NCBI RefSeq assembly: GCF_021129215.1
Contig: NZ_JAJOLP010000001.1
Location: 2,046,001 to 2,110,000 of the forward strand
Origin: Agromyces sp. S2-1-8
GTDB lineage: Bacteria; Actinomycetota; Actinomycetes; Actinomycetales; Microbacteriaceae
Direction of reading: 5' to 3'
DNA length: 64,000 nt
The notes beneath the pieces are model-generated. The model was not told the DNA's origin and made no database searches. It worked only from the letters and a program-made list of their open reading frames with translations. Positions 35,221-43,542 of the stretch are shown piece by piece (within the stretch, counting starts at the first letter, position 1; each line of letters opens with the position of its first letter). Both the position numbers and the translations under genes were made by a program.

Positions 35221-36270
35221 TCAACCCGCCCGGGTCAGCGTCGCCACGACCGGGCGGTGGTCGCTGCCGGCGTCGTCGAGCGACTCGATCACGCGGAAGT
35301 CCTCGACCGCCCAGCCGGGCGTCGCGAGCACATGGTCGATCGGGCTGCCGAGCAGCGGCGGCAGGTCGGTGGGCCAGGTGCCGAGCGCCGCGGCGCGCGC
35401 CTGCACCGAGGCATCCCGGCAGCGCCCCAGGTCGCCGCCGTCGATGCCGCGCCCGGCGAAGTGGTCGACCGTCGCGTTGAAGTCGCCCGCCATGATCACG
35501 TTCTCGCCGGTGCACTGCTCGGCGAGCCAGTCGAGGTCGCTGCGCCAGTTCCGCAGCTCCCAGCGGATCGGCGCGACCGCGTGCACGGCCACGATGCGCG
35601 GCCCGTCGCCCGAGATCGGGTCGGCCACGACGCTCGGCAGCGTGTTCGTATTGCCCGGCGGGCCTGGGTAGTCGGCCGAGACGACCTCGTAGTCGCCGAG
35701 CTCCGGGCTGATGAGCAGGGTCGTCGACCGGGCCTTCGCGATGTCGTCGTACGCCTGCGTGTGCACCCACATCGGCGAGCCGCCCTCGCGCATCGCGATC
35801 GCGACCTCCTCACCGAGCGAGTCGGTCGTCTCGGGCAGCACGACGACGTCGGCGCCCTCCGTGAGGGCGAGCTCCGCGATCGTCGACGCGTCGGGCACCT
35901 CGCCGAGGGTGTTCCACGACAGCACCGTGACGGACGCCTCGGGCCCCGAGGCATCCGCCGCGCGGTCGTCGGCAGCGGCGGTGGCCGCGCCGCCCGTGCC
36001 ACGCACCGCGAGCACCGCGACCTGGCCCGCGGTGAACACGGCGAACACGATCGCCATGGCGATCGCGAAGCGACGACCGCGGCGCGGGATCGCGAGGAGG
36101 AGGAACAGCACCGCGACGATCGCCCCGCAGACGGCGGCGACCCCGCGCAGCGCCACGACGTGCGCCGCGATCCACTGGTTCTGCAAGCCGAACGCCTGAG
36201 GCCAGAGGAGCACGGCGGCGAGGGCGGCCGTGCCGACGATCACGACCCAGCCGAGGATGCGGGGGAGCAT
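35221..36270 (-). CDS. Membrane-anchored endonuclease/exonuclease/phosphatase family protein
   Basis: A 349-residue protein with three N-terminal membrane spans (about residues 5-23, 38-61 and 68-88) and an extracytoplasmic EEP hydrolase domain. Motifs include VLSWNTLGE (Asn), DVVVLPETTDS (metal-binding Glu), NVIMAGDFNATVDH and IDHVLATPG, closing with GSDHRPVVATL (catalytic Asp/His). The target could be a phosphodiester or phospholipid head group; it cannot be told. ATG 36270 lies 7 bases after TAGGGT (36283-36278). Confidence 0.88.
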   Translation of the reverse strand: MLPRILGWVVIVGTAALAAVLLWPQAFGLQNQWIAAHVVALRGVAAVCGAIVAVLFLLLAIPRRGRRFAIAMAIVFAVFTAGQVAVLAVRGTGGAATAAADDRAADASGPEASVTVLSWNTLGEVPDASTIAELALTEGADVVVLPETTDSLGEEVAIAMREGGSPMWVHTQAYDDIAKARSTTLLISPELGDYEVVSADYPGPPGNTNTLPSVVADPISGDGPRIVAVHAVAPIRWELRNWRSDLDWLAEQCTGENVIMAGDFNATVDHFAGRGIDGGDLGRCRDASVQARAAALGTWPTDLPPLLGSPIDHVLATPGWAVEDFRVIESLDDAGSDHRPVVATLTRAG

Positions 36271-36325
36271 TCCACCCACCCTACGGGGCCGGGTTCTGAG
36301 AGGGCCCCGAGAACGGCGCCCTCGA

Positions 36326-36331
36326 TACGAT
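36326..36331 (+). promoter_or_regulatory. TACGAT -10 box of the PHP gene (leaderless)
   Basis: TACGAT, then AGGGGG, then ATG 36338. The purine run could also be read as a ribosome site if a longer transcript exists. Confidence 0.45.
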
Positions 36332-36337
36332 AGGGGG

Positions 36338-37213
36338 ATGTCGCGAGCTCCTGCCGCGATCGGCGAGGCCGATCTGCACACCCACTCGGTGGTGTCCGAC
36401 GGCACCGAGTCGCCGGCGGAACTGATGCGGCAGGCGGCGGCCGCCGGGCTCCGGGCCGTCGCGCTCACCGATCACGATTCGACGAGCGGCTGGGCCGAGG
36501 CGGCCGCCGCGGTGCCCGGGACGGGCGTCGCGCTCATCCCCGGCATGGAGCTGTCGACCCGCGAGGGGTTCACGAGCGTGCACCTGCTCGGTTACCTCGT
36601 CGACCCGCTCGACGAGCCGTTGCTCGCCGAGACCGCTCGCATCCGCGAGTCGCGTCTCACCCGCGCCGAGGAGATCGTGCGGCGCATCGCGCGCGACTAC
36701 GACCTCAGCTGGAGCGACGTGCTCGACCAGACCGTCGAGGGGGCGACGATCGGACGGCCCCACATCGCCGACGCGCTCGTCGCCCGAGGGCATGCGGCGA
36801 CCCGTTCGGCGGCCTTCGCCGGCATCCTGCACCCTCGGGCCGGGTACGCCCAGCCGCACTACGCGCCCGACCCGCTCACGGGCGTGCGCCTCATCCGCGC
36901 CGCCGGGGGCGTGCCCGTGCTCGCGCACCCCGGCACACGCGGCGCCGAACAGGTCGTGCCGCCCGCTCGCCTCGCCAAGCTCGTCGACGCCGGACTGTTC
37001 GGCCTCGAGGTCGACCACCCCGAGAACCGCGCCGACGCCAAGCCCCGGCTGCGCGAACTGGCGGCGAGGTTCGGGCTCGAGATCACCGGGTCGAGCGACT
37101 ACCACGGCGCGGGCAAGCCGAACCGCCTGGGGGAGTGCCGCACGGCGGCCGACGTGGTCGCTCGGCTCGTCGCCGAGGCGCGCGGCAGCGCGCCGGTGCT
37201 GCCGCCCGAATAG
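36338..37213 (+). CDS. PHP-domain phosphoesterase
   Basis: A 291-residue metal-dependent phosphoesterase of the PHP family. The metal site begins with EADLHTHSVVSDGTESP (His14, His16), then ALTDHDST, IPGMELST (Glu), APDPLTGVRLIRAAGGVPVLAHPG and the closing GSSDYHGAG. This single-domain form with TDHDSTSGW resembles the RNase AM / 3',5'-nucleoside bisphosphate phosphatase group, which trims short RNA or degrades pAp; the exact substrate is inferred. The start ATG follows a -10 box by 6 bases. Confidence 0.88.
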   Translation: MSRAPAAIGEADLHTHSVVSDGTESPAELMRQAAAAGLRAVALTDHDSTSGWAEAAAAVPGTGVALIPGMELSTREGFTSVHLLGYLVDPLDEPLLAETARIRESRLTRAEEIVRRIARDYDLSWSDVLDQTVEGATIGRPHIADALVARGHAATRSAAFAGILHPRAGYAQPHYAPDPLTGVRLIRAAGGVPVLAHPGTRGAEQVVPPARLAKLVDAGLFGLEVDHPENRADAKPRLRELAARFGLEITGSSDYHGAGKPNRLGECRTAADVVARLVAEARGSAPVLPPE

Positions 37214-37258
37214 GCCCGCGGCGTCGGAAGCGCGTCGACTCGTGGGGCGCTGAGACGC

Positions 37259-37304
37259 CGCGAGCGCGCGGGCGCCCGTCATCGACGGGGCCTGCGCGCT
37301 CGCG
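37259..37304. terminator. Probable bidirectional terminator between PHP and DEAD-box genes
   Basis: CGCGAGCGCGC (37259-37269) and GCGCGCTCGCG (37294-37304) are perfect 11-base arms around a 24-base loop, between convergent genes. Confidence 0.65.
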
Positions 37305-37321
37305 AGGTGGAGGTGTCGGGG

Positions 37322-38815
37322 TCAGCCCTGCGGCGCCGCCGGTGCGGCGGTCTGCCCGCCGCCCGAGCTGCCGCCGCGCCGCCGACGGCGACGGCGAGGC
37401 GCGGCGTTGCCGTCGTGGTGCTCCTTGCCCTTGCCATCGTGCGTGCCGGTGCCGGCAGCCTTCTCCGAGGCATCCTTGGAGGTCTGGCCCGAGGTCTCGA
37501 CCGCCTGGCCGTCACCCGCGGGCACGCCGTTGCGGGTGCGACGGCGGTTGCGGCTGCGCGGAGCACGCTCGGCGTCGCCCTCGGTCCGGCCGGCCGTGCT
37601 CGAGCGCGTCGCGCTCGCCGCGGGGGCGGCGGGCTTCAGGCGGCCCTTCGTCCCGGCGGGGATGTCGAGGTCGGTGTAGAGGTGCGGGCTCGACGAGTAG
37701 GTCTCGGTCGGTTCGGGCTGGCCGAACTCGAGGGCGCGGTTGATGAGCGCCCACTTGTGCAGGTCGTCCCAGTCGACGAACGTGACGGCGATGCCGGTCT
37801 TGCCGGCGCGGCCGGTGCGGCCCGCGCGGTGCAGGTAGGTCTTGTCGTCGTCGGGGATGGTGTGGTTGATGACGTGGGTCACGTCGTCGACGTCGATGCC
37901 GCGGGCCGCGACATCCGTGGCGATCAGGATGTCCTTCTTGCCCGCCTTGAACGCGGCCATCGCGCGTTCGCGCTGGTCCTGGTTGAGGTCGCCGTGCACG
38001 GCGGCCGCGTTGAAGCCGCGGTCGTTGAGCTCTTCGACGAGCTTCGCGGCGGCACGCTTCGTGCGCGTGAAGATGACGGTCTTGCCGCGGCCGTCGGCCT
38101 GGAGGATGCGCGAGATCACCTCGTCCTTGTCGAGCGAGTGCGCGCGGTAGACGAGGTGCTTGATGTTCGCCTGCGTGAGGCCCTCGTCGGGGTCGGTCGC
38201 CCGGATGTGGATCGGCTTCGACATGAAGCGGCGGGCGAGCGCGACGATCGGCCCCGGCATCGTGGCCGAGAAGAGCATGGTGTGCCGCACGGCGGGCACC
38301 TTCGAGAAGATCTTCTCGATGTCGGCGAGGAAGCCGAGGTCGAGCATCTTGTCGGCCTCGTCGAGCACGACCTCGCGCACGTCGGCGAGCGAGAGGAGGC
38401 GCTGGTTCGCGAGGTCGATGAGGCGGCCCGGCGTGCCGACGACGATCTGCGCGCCGGCCTTGAGCTGCTCGATCTGCCCTTCGTAGGCCTTGCCGCCGTA
38501 GATCGACACGATCTTCGTGGGCCGGTTCGAGGTGGCGAGCTCGAGGTCCTCGGTCACCTGCACGCAGAGCTCGCGCGTCGGCACCACGACGAGCGCCTTG
38601 ACGCCGTGCTCGGGGTCGTCGCCGAGGCGCTGGATGAGCGGCAGGCCGAACCCGAAGGTCTTGCCCGTGCCGGTCTTGGCCTGGCCGATGATGTCCTGCC
38701 CGGTGAGGGCGAGGGGGATGGTCTGCTCCTGAATGGGGAAGGCATCGATGATGCCCTTGCCCGCGAGCGCGTCGACGATGTCGGACGCGATGCCGAGGTC
38801 GGTGAAAGTGGTCAA
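37322..38815 (-). CDS. DEAD-box ATP-dependent RNA helicase
   Basis: A 497-residue RNA helicase. The motifs appear in order: FPIQEQTIPLALTGQDIIGQ (Q motif), AKTGTGKT (I), PTREL (Ia), TPGRL, LDEADKMLDLGF (II), SATMP (III), VIFTRTK (IV), ATDVAARGIDV (V) and HRAGRTGRAG (VI). The last ~110 residues are low-complexity and end in clustered arginines (APRRRRRRRGG), a typical RNA-binding tail. The start is a TTG at 38815, giving MTTFTDLG, with only a weak ribosome site. A TAGGGT -10 box near 38910-38920 on the minus strand would give a leader of about 90 bases. Position matches Rv3211. Confidence 0.92.
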   Translation of the reverse strand: MTTFTDLGIASDIVDALAGKGIIDAFPIQEQTIPLALTGQDIIGQAKTGTGKTFGFGLPLIQRLGDDPEHGVKALVVVPTRELCVQVTEDLELATSNRPTKIVSIYGGKAYEGQIEQLKAGAQIVVGTPGRLIDLANQRLLSLADVREVVLDEADKMLDLGFLADIEKIFSKVPAVRHTMLFSATMPGPIVALARRFMSKPIHIRATDPDEGLTQANIKHLVYRAHSLDKDEVISRILQADGRGKTVIFTRTKRAAAKLVEELNDRGFNAAAVHGDLNQDQRERAMAAFKAGKKDILIATDVAARGIDVDDVTHVINHTIPDDDKTYLHRAGRTGRAGKTGIAVTFVDWDDLHKWALINRALEFGQPEPTETYSSSPHLYTDLDIPAGTKGRLKPAAPAASATRSSTAGRTEGDAERAPRSRNRRRTRNGVPAGDGQAVETSGQTSKDASEKAAGTGTHDGKGKEHHDGNAAPRRRRRRRGGSSGGGQTAAPAAPQG

Positions 38816-38947
38816 AGATCTGCCTGTCGGTCGTGCTTCGAGAGTGAAGGTCGGAAGGTGCGCCTCGACTCATCCCCGGGCGCACGGCCGCGGATCCAGC
38901 GTCCGCATGCCCCACCACCCTATCGGAGACTCCCTGTGAGCCTCGGA

Positions 38948-38953
38948 TAGGCT
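38948..38953 (+). promoter_or_regulatory. TAGGCT -10 box of the ferritin-like gene (leaderless)
   Basis: TAGGCT, then GTTCGC, then GTG 38960. It is back-to-back with the helicase promoter. Confidence 0.5.
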
Positions 38954-38959
38954 GTTCGC

Positions 38960-39676
38960 GTGGTGTTCTGGTCCAAGCGGCGCGGCGTGCGTCAAGAGCT
39001 GCCGCGGCTGCGTCCGCGGGTCGCGCCGACGGAGGTCACCAAGGTCGACTTCACCGAGCTCGTCCCCGACCCGGTGCCGTTCCTCGGCCAGGCCGCGTAC
39101 ATCCAGCTCGAGTTCTTCGAGAGCCTGTCGCAGGCGGTGATCGGCGCAGCGGCCATGCACTCGAAGGAGCGGCTGAGCTCGGCAGCCGGCGTCGCGCTGC
39201 GCAAGCACCACGACCTCATCGCCGAGCTGCGCAGGCTGGACGTCGAACCCGACGCGGTGATGGCGCCGTTCGCGCCCGCGACGGATCGGCTCGGGCAGTC
39301 GACCGCGGGCGCCGACCAGTACGAGCTCATGCTCGGCATCCACGTGACGTCGGGCATGCTCGACGACTACTTCACCCGCCTGGCCGAGGGACTGCCGGTC
39401 GAACTGCGTGCGCGGGTGCGGTCGATCCTCGCCGTCGGCGGGATCGGCGAGGTGCTCGACGCCGAACTGCGTGCCGCGATCGAGGCAGAACCGGGTCTCG
39501 CCGACCGGCTCGCGCTCTGGGGACGCAGCATCGTCGGCGACACGCTGCTCATCGCGCGCTCGGCGCTGCGGGGCTCGGAGCCGGCGGACCGCACGGGCGA
39601 TCGCGTCGAGCCGGTGTTCACCGAGCTCATCGCGGAGCACACCCGCCGCATGGACGCGCTCGGGCTCACGGCCTGA
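38960..39676 (+). CDS. Ferritin-like fold protein (MiaE_2 type)
   Basis: A 238-residue protein of the actinobacterial ferritin-like family sometimes labelled tRNA hydroxylase-like (MiaE_2). It is mostly helical; LEFFESLSQAVIGAAAMHSKE carries acidic residues and a His that could bind a di-iron centre, and QYELMLGIHVTSGMLDDYF and IAEHTRRMDALGLTA add further candidates. Whether it binds metal or modifies tRNA is unknown. The gene is divergent from the DEAD-box helicase, a pairing also seen in mycobacteria (Rv3210c-Rv3211). GTG 38960 follows a -10 box by 6 bases. Confidence 0.82.
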   Translation: MVFWSKRRGVRQELPRLRPRVAPTEVTKVDFTELVPDPVPFLGQAAYIQLEFFESLSQAVIGAAAMHSKERLSSAAGVALRKHHDLIAELRRLDVEPDAVMAPFAPATDRLGQSTAGADQYELMLGIHVTSGMLDDYFTRLAEGLPVELRARVRSILAVGGIGEVLDAELRAAIEAEPGLADRLALWGRSIVGDTLLIARSALRGSEPADRTGDRVEPVFTELIAEHTRRMDALGLTA

Positions 39677-39684
39677 CACCGCCC

Positions 39685-39702
39685 CCGTGCCAGAGGGCAC
39701 GG
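39685..39702. terminator. Short GC-rich hairpin after the ferritin-like gene
   Basis: CCGTGCC (39685-39691) and GGCACGG (39696-39702) with loop AGAG, between convergent genes. Confidence 0.6.
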
Positions 39703-39730
39703 ACGAGTTCGGATCGGGCAGGTACGCCCG

Positions 39731-40036
39731 TCAGGCCTTGCCGAGCCCGTGCCGGGAGAGGTGCTCGAAGCGGGCGTCGTCGGCCTTCTGGCGACCAGGC
39801 CCGATGAGCCAGGCCGAGGCCGCGGACGCGATCGCCGATGCGGCGAGCGACACGACCCAGATCCATCCGCCGTCCCACGGCCAGCCGAGCCAGGTGAGCG
39901 CCACCCAGACCACGGCGGCGACGCCCGCGCCGATCGCCGGCACGAGTGCGACGCCCCGCAGCTTGCGGAGCGGGAAGAGGAAGTGCGCGGCGATGCCGAT
40001 GATGGCGCCGCCGAGCGTGACGAAGAGGAGTTCCAT
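39731..40036 (-). CDS. Small membrane protein of unknown function
   Basis: A 101-residue protein with three predicted spans (about residues 3-20, 28-49 and 58-80) and a charged C-terminus (QKADDARFEHLSRHG). I do not recognise a named family. It starts 2 bases after the stop of the DUF3107 gene on the same strand, so the two are likely co-transcribed and coupled. Similar small membrane proteins occur at this place in related genomes, to my recollection. Confidence 0.7.
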   Translation of the reverse strand: MELLFVTLGGAIIGIAAHFLFPLRKLRGVALVPAIGAGVAAVVWVALTWLGWPWDGGWIWVVSLAASAIASAASAWLIGPGRQKADDARFEHLSRHGLGKA

Positions 40037-40038
40037 CG

Positions 40039-40263
40039 TCAGGCGACGAATCCGACGCGACGCGACTCCTCCGAGCCGATCTCGACGTACGCGAGCGCAG
40101 CAGCGGGCACGACGTACACGGTGCCCTTGTCATCGGCGAGCTTCAGCAGGGGGGCCTGCCCGGCGAGCGCCGCGGCGACCGCCTGCTCGACCTCGGCGGC
40201 CGACTGGGAGGTCTCGAACCCGAGTTCACGGGGGGAGTTCTGGATGCCGATGCGAACGTCCAC
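40039..40263 (-). CDS. DUF3107 small protein
   Basis: A 74-residue soluble protein of the DUF3107 family (TB9.4/Rv3208A in M. tuberculosis). The start MDVRIGIQNSPRELGFET and the end VVPAAALAYVEIG are characteristic. Its function is unknown. GTG 40263 has AAAGG a few bases upstream. It lies divergent from the AdnA gene, as in mycobacteria, where the order helicase, ferritin-like, DUF3107, AdnAB is kept. Confidence 0.92.
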   Translation of the reverse strand: MDVRIGIQNSPRELGFETSQSAAEVEQAVAAALAGQAPLLKLADDKGTVYVVPAAALAYVEIGSEESRRVGFVA

Positions 40264-40343
40264 GGTACGCCTTTCTGCTCTTGCTGAAACCCTACACATC
40301 GCCGAGGCGCGAGCCGTTCGCGTTCACTGTCGGCGGAACCCGT

Positions 40344-40349
40344 TAACGT
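40344..40349 (+). promoter_or_regulatory. TAACGT -10 box of adnA (leaderless)
   Basis: TAACGT ends 7 bases before the ATG at 40357. Confidence 0.4.
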
Positions 40350-40356
40350 TGCCGGC

Positions 40357-43300
40357 ATGCAGGGCACCCGAACCGCTCCAGAGCTCGTCCGCCGTCTGGT
40401 CTCCGGCGGGCACGCGGCGGTCTTCGGGGCGCCCGGCAGCGGCAAGACGACGCTCGCGATCGAGGTCGTCGCCGACCGCATCGAGCGCGAGGGCGGCACG
40501 GCCGACGAGGTGCTCGTGGTGTCCGCGACGCGCACCGCTGCGACCTCGCTGCGCGATGCGCTCGCGGTGCGGCTCGGCCTCACGACGCGCGGGCCGCTCG
40601 CGAGGACGGCGAACTCGATCGCCTTCGAGCTCGTGCGTGCCTACACCGGCCGACCCGTCACGCTGCTCACCGGAGCCGAGCACGACCACATCATCGGCGA
40701 ACTGCTCGAGGGCGGCGTGCGCGACGGCTTCGGGCCCGACTGGCCCGAGCCGCTCTCGCCCGAGGTGCGGGCGCTGCGGGGCTTCCGCACCGAGTTGCGC
40801 GACCTCATGATGCGCGCGGTCGAGCACGGCGTCGACGCCGAGGCCCTCGCCCGGCTCGGCGAGCGGTGCGGGCGGCCCGAATGGGTGGCCGCCGCCGACT
40901 TCCTCGCCGAGTACGACGAGGTCAAGGCGCAGGTGCGCCCGACCCAGTACGACTCGGCCGAGCTCGCCGCCTTCGCCGCGGCGATCGTGCGGCGCAGCAC
41001 GGTCGACGCCGAATCCGCCGAGGCCCTCGGGCGCCTGGCCGCGCTGCGTCTCATCGTGGTCGACGATGCGCAGGAGGCGACAGAGGCGACTGCGGCGCTG
41101 CTCGCCGCGTTCGCCGCGCGCGGCGTGCAGGTGATCGCGATCGGCGATCCCGACGTCGCGAGCAACGGATTCCGCGGTGGCCGGCCCGAACTGCTCGGTG
41201 CGCTCTCCGGCGTGCTCGACGGGGCGCCGGTCGAACGCCATGTGCTGCCGACGGTGCATCGAGGCGACGCCGCCCTGCGCGCCGTCGTGCAGTCGGCCAC
41301 CGGTCACATCGGCGCCGCGCTCGGCGGGGCGCACCGGGCCGCCGGCGTCGAGCGGGGCGACCGGGCCGGTGCGGGCGACGAAGGTCGCGGGGCGCGGCCG
41401 GTGCGCGGCGGCGACCGGTACGACCGCACCCAGGACGCGGCCGAGGGCCGCCCCGCGTTGGAGTCCGTCGTCGGCCTCGAAGCGCCGTCGCATGCGGCCG
41501 AGTGCCGCGCGGTCTCCGCGCTCCTCCGCGAACGGCACCTGCTCGACGGCGTGCCGTGGTCGAAGATGGCCGTCGTCCTCCGCTCCGGCGGCGACGTGCC
41601 CGCGTTCGAGCGCGGGCTGGCGCTCGCCGACGTGCCGACCGCCGGCGGCGCCGGGCGCACGGCGCTGCGCGATGCGCCGGCGGCAGCCGCGCTCCTCTCG
41701 GCCGTTTCGCTCGTGCTCGACCGCGAACCCCTCACCCCCGAGCTCGCGGTGAGCCTGCTCACGGGCCCGATCGGGCGGCTCGACGCAGTGGGGCTCAGGC
41801 GGCTCCGCCTCGCCCTCCGCCACGAAGAACTCGCGGGCGGCGGCGATCGCACCGGTGACGAGCTGCTCGTCGAGGCGCTCGCCGCACCCGGCGGGTTCGA
41901 CACCATCGACGCCGCACCGGCGCGCCGGGCCGCACGGCTCGCGAAGCTCCTGGCCGCCGCCCGAGCCGAGGCCGCGCGCGGCCGGACGGTCGAGGAGCTG
42001 CTCTGGTCGGTGTGGAACGCGAGCGCCCTCGCGGCCGAATGGGGTCCGCAGGCGGCGGGCACCGGCGTGCTCGCCGACGAGGCGAACCGGTCGCTCGACG
42101 CCGCCGTCGCCCTGTTCGCCGCGGCGCAGCGGTTCGTCGAGCGAGAGCCCGACGCGCCGGCCGTCCGGTTCATCGACGAGGTGCTCGCGAGCGAGCTGCC
42201 CGAGGACTCGCTCGCGCCGCAGCGCGCGGCCGAGTCGGTGGTCGTCACGACGCCGCCGGCGCTCATCGGCCGTGCCTTCGACGTCGTGGTCGTCGCCGGC
42301 CTCCAAGACGGAGTATGGCCGAACCTGCGCCCGCGCGGCACGCTCCTGCACGCCGGGTTGCTCGCCCGCACCGCGAGCGCCCTCCGGTCCGGGGCGCCCG
42401 TGCCGTCGGTCGAGACGGTCGCCGAGGCCCGTGCCGCGGTGCGGGGCGACGAGTTGCGGCTCTTCGCACTCGCGGCGTCGCGCGCCGAGCGGCAACTGGT
42501 GCTGAGCTGCACCGCGAACGACGACGAGCAGCCCTCGATGCTGATGGGCTACGCGCCCGACCGCCTGCGCACGCCGCGCTCGCGCCCGCTGCACCTGCGC
42601 GGCCTCGTCGGTGCGCTCCGTCGCGAGTCGGTCGCGTCTCCGTCGGGCGAGGCGCCGGCGGCGCTCGCGCTGCTCGCCGAGGCCGGCGTCGCCGGGGCCC
42701 ATCCCGACGACTGGTACGGGCTGGCCGAGCCTTCGACCTCGGCGCCGCTCGTCGACCTCGACGGCGACCCCGAGGCGGTCGTCGCGGTCTCGCCGTCGCA
42801 GATCGACCGCGTCGAGGAGTCCCCGCTCGGCTGGTTCATCGATCACGTCGCGTCGCCCCCGTCGGGCATCGCCGCCTCGATCGGCACGATCGTGCACGCC
42901 GTCGTCGAAGAGGCCGGCGCCCGGGCCGACGGCGACACGAGCGTCGAGACGCTCTGGGCGGGCGTGTCGGCCCGACTCGACGAACTCCGCTTCGAGGCGG
43001 GCTGGGTCGCCGAGCGCGAGCGCCGGGGCGCGCGCAAGATGACCGAGGGCGCCGCCGATTACCTCGCGAACTTCGCCGACGACGAGAAGGTGCTGCTCGA
43101 GGCCGAGGGGCGGTTCACGCTCGAGATCGATCGGGTGCGCGTCACGGGCACGATCGATCGGGTCGAGGTCTCGCCCGACGGCACGACCGTGATCGTCGAC
43201 TTGAAGACCGGCCGGACCCCGCCGACGGCGGCCCAGACGGCGGCGCATCCGCAGCTCGCCGCGTACCAGCTGGCCGCCAGGTCAGGGGCGGTGCCCGGCG

Positions 43301-43542
43301 GTGGATCGCTCGGCGGCGCGAAGCTCGTCTACGTCGCACGACCGGCGCACGGCCGTGGCTACACCGAGCGGGCGCAGCAGCCGTTCGACGACGAGGCAGA
43401 GGGCGAGTTCCGCGAGCGGCTCGCCGACGTCGCGCGCACGATGGCCGCGTCGGGCTTCGACGGGCCCGCCGAGCTCGGCTTCGGCTCGAGGTTCGGCGCC
43501 TGGCAGTACCGGGTGCACCTGATCCCGGCGGTGTCCGCGTGA
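40357..43542 (+). CDS. adnA: AdnA-type UvrD-family helicase with C-terminal nuclease
   Basis: A 1061-residue subunit of an AdnAB-type DNA end-resection machine, the actinobacterial counterpart of RecBCD/AddAB. The N-terminal helicase has Walker A AVFGAPGSGKTTLAIEV (residues about 24-40), LIVVDDAQEATEAT in the place of Walker B, and later AVVLRSGGDVPAFERGL and VVVAGLQDGVWPNLRPRG. The C-terminal PD-(D/E)XK (RecB-like) nuclease has GTIVHAVVEEA, TGTIDRVEVS and the active-site run IVDLKTG (Asp948, Lys950). A Gly/Arg/Asp-rich segment near residues 325-365 is probably a flexible insert. The stop overlaps adnB (GTGA). Confidence 0.92.
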   Translation: MQGTRTAPELVRRLVSGGHAAVFGAPGSGKTTLAIEVVADRIEREGGTADEVLVVSATRTAATSLRDALAVRLGLTTRGPLARTANSIAFELVRAYTGRPVTLLTGAEHDHIIGELLEGGVRDGFGPDWPEPLSPEVRALRGFRTELRDLMMRAVEHGVDAEALARLGERCGRPEWVAAADFLAEYDEVKAQVRPTQYDSAELAAFAAAIVRRSTVDAESAEALGRLAALRLIVVDDAQEATEATAALLAAFAARGVQVIAIGDPDVASNGFRGGRPELLGALSGVLDGAPVERHVLPTVHRGDAALRAVVQSATGHIGAALGGAHRAAGVERGDRAGAGDEGRGARPVRGGDRYDRTQDAAEGRPALESVVGLEAPSHAAECRAVSALLRERHLLDGVPWSKMAVVLRSGGDVPAFERGLALADVPTAGGAGRTALRDAPAAAALLSAVSLVLDREPLTPELAVSLLTGPIGRLDAVGLRRLRLALRHEELAGGGDRTGDELLVEALAAPGGFDTIDAAPARRAARLAKLLAAARAEAARGRTVEELLWSVWNASALAAEWGPQAAGTGVLADEANRSLDAAVALFAAAQRFVEREPDAPAVRFIDEVLASELPEDSLAPQRAAESVVVTTPPALIGRAFDVVVVAGLQDGVWPNLRPRGTLLHAGLLARTASALRSGAPVPSVETVAEARAAVRGDELRLFALAASRAERQLVLSCTANDDEQPSMLMGYAPDRLRTPRSRPLHLRGLVGALRRESVASPSGEAPAALALLAEAGVAGAHPDDWYGLAEPSTSAPLVDLDGDPEAVVAVSPSQIDRVEESPLGWFIDHVASPPSGIAASIGTIVHAVVEEAGARADGDTSVETLWAGVSARLDELRFEAGWVAERERRGARKMTEGAADYLANFADDEKVLLEAEGRFTLEIDRVRVTGTIDRVEVSPDGTTVIVDLKTGRTPPTAAQTAAHPQLAAYQLAARSGAVPGGGSLGGAKLVYVARPAHGRGYTERAQQPFDDEAEGEFRERLADVARTMAASGFDGPAELGFGSRFGAWQYRVHLIPAVSA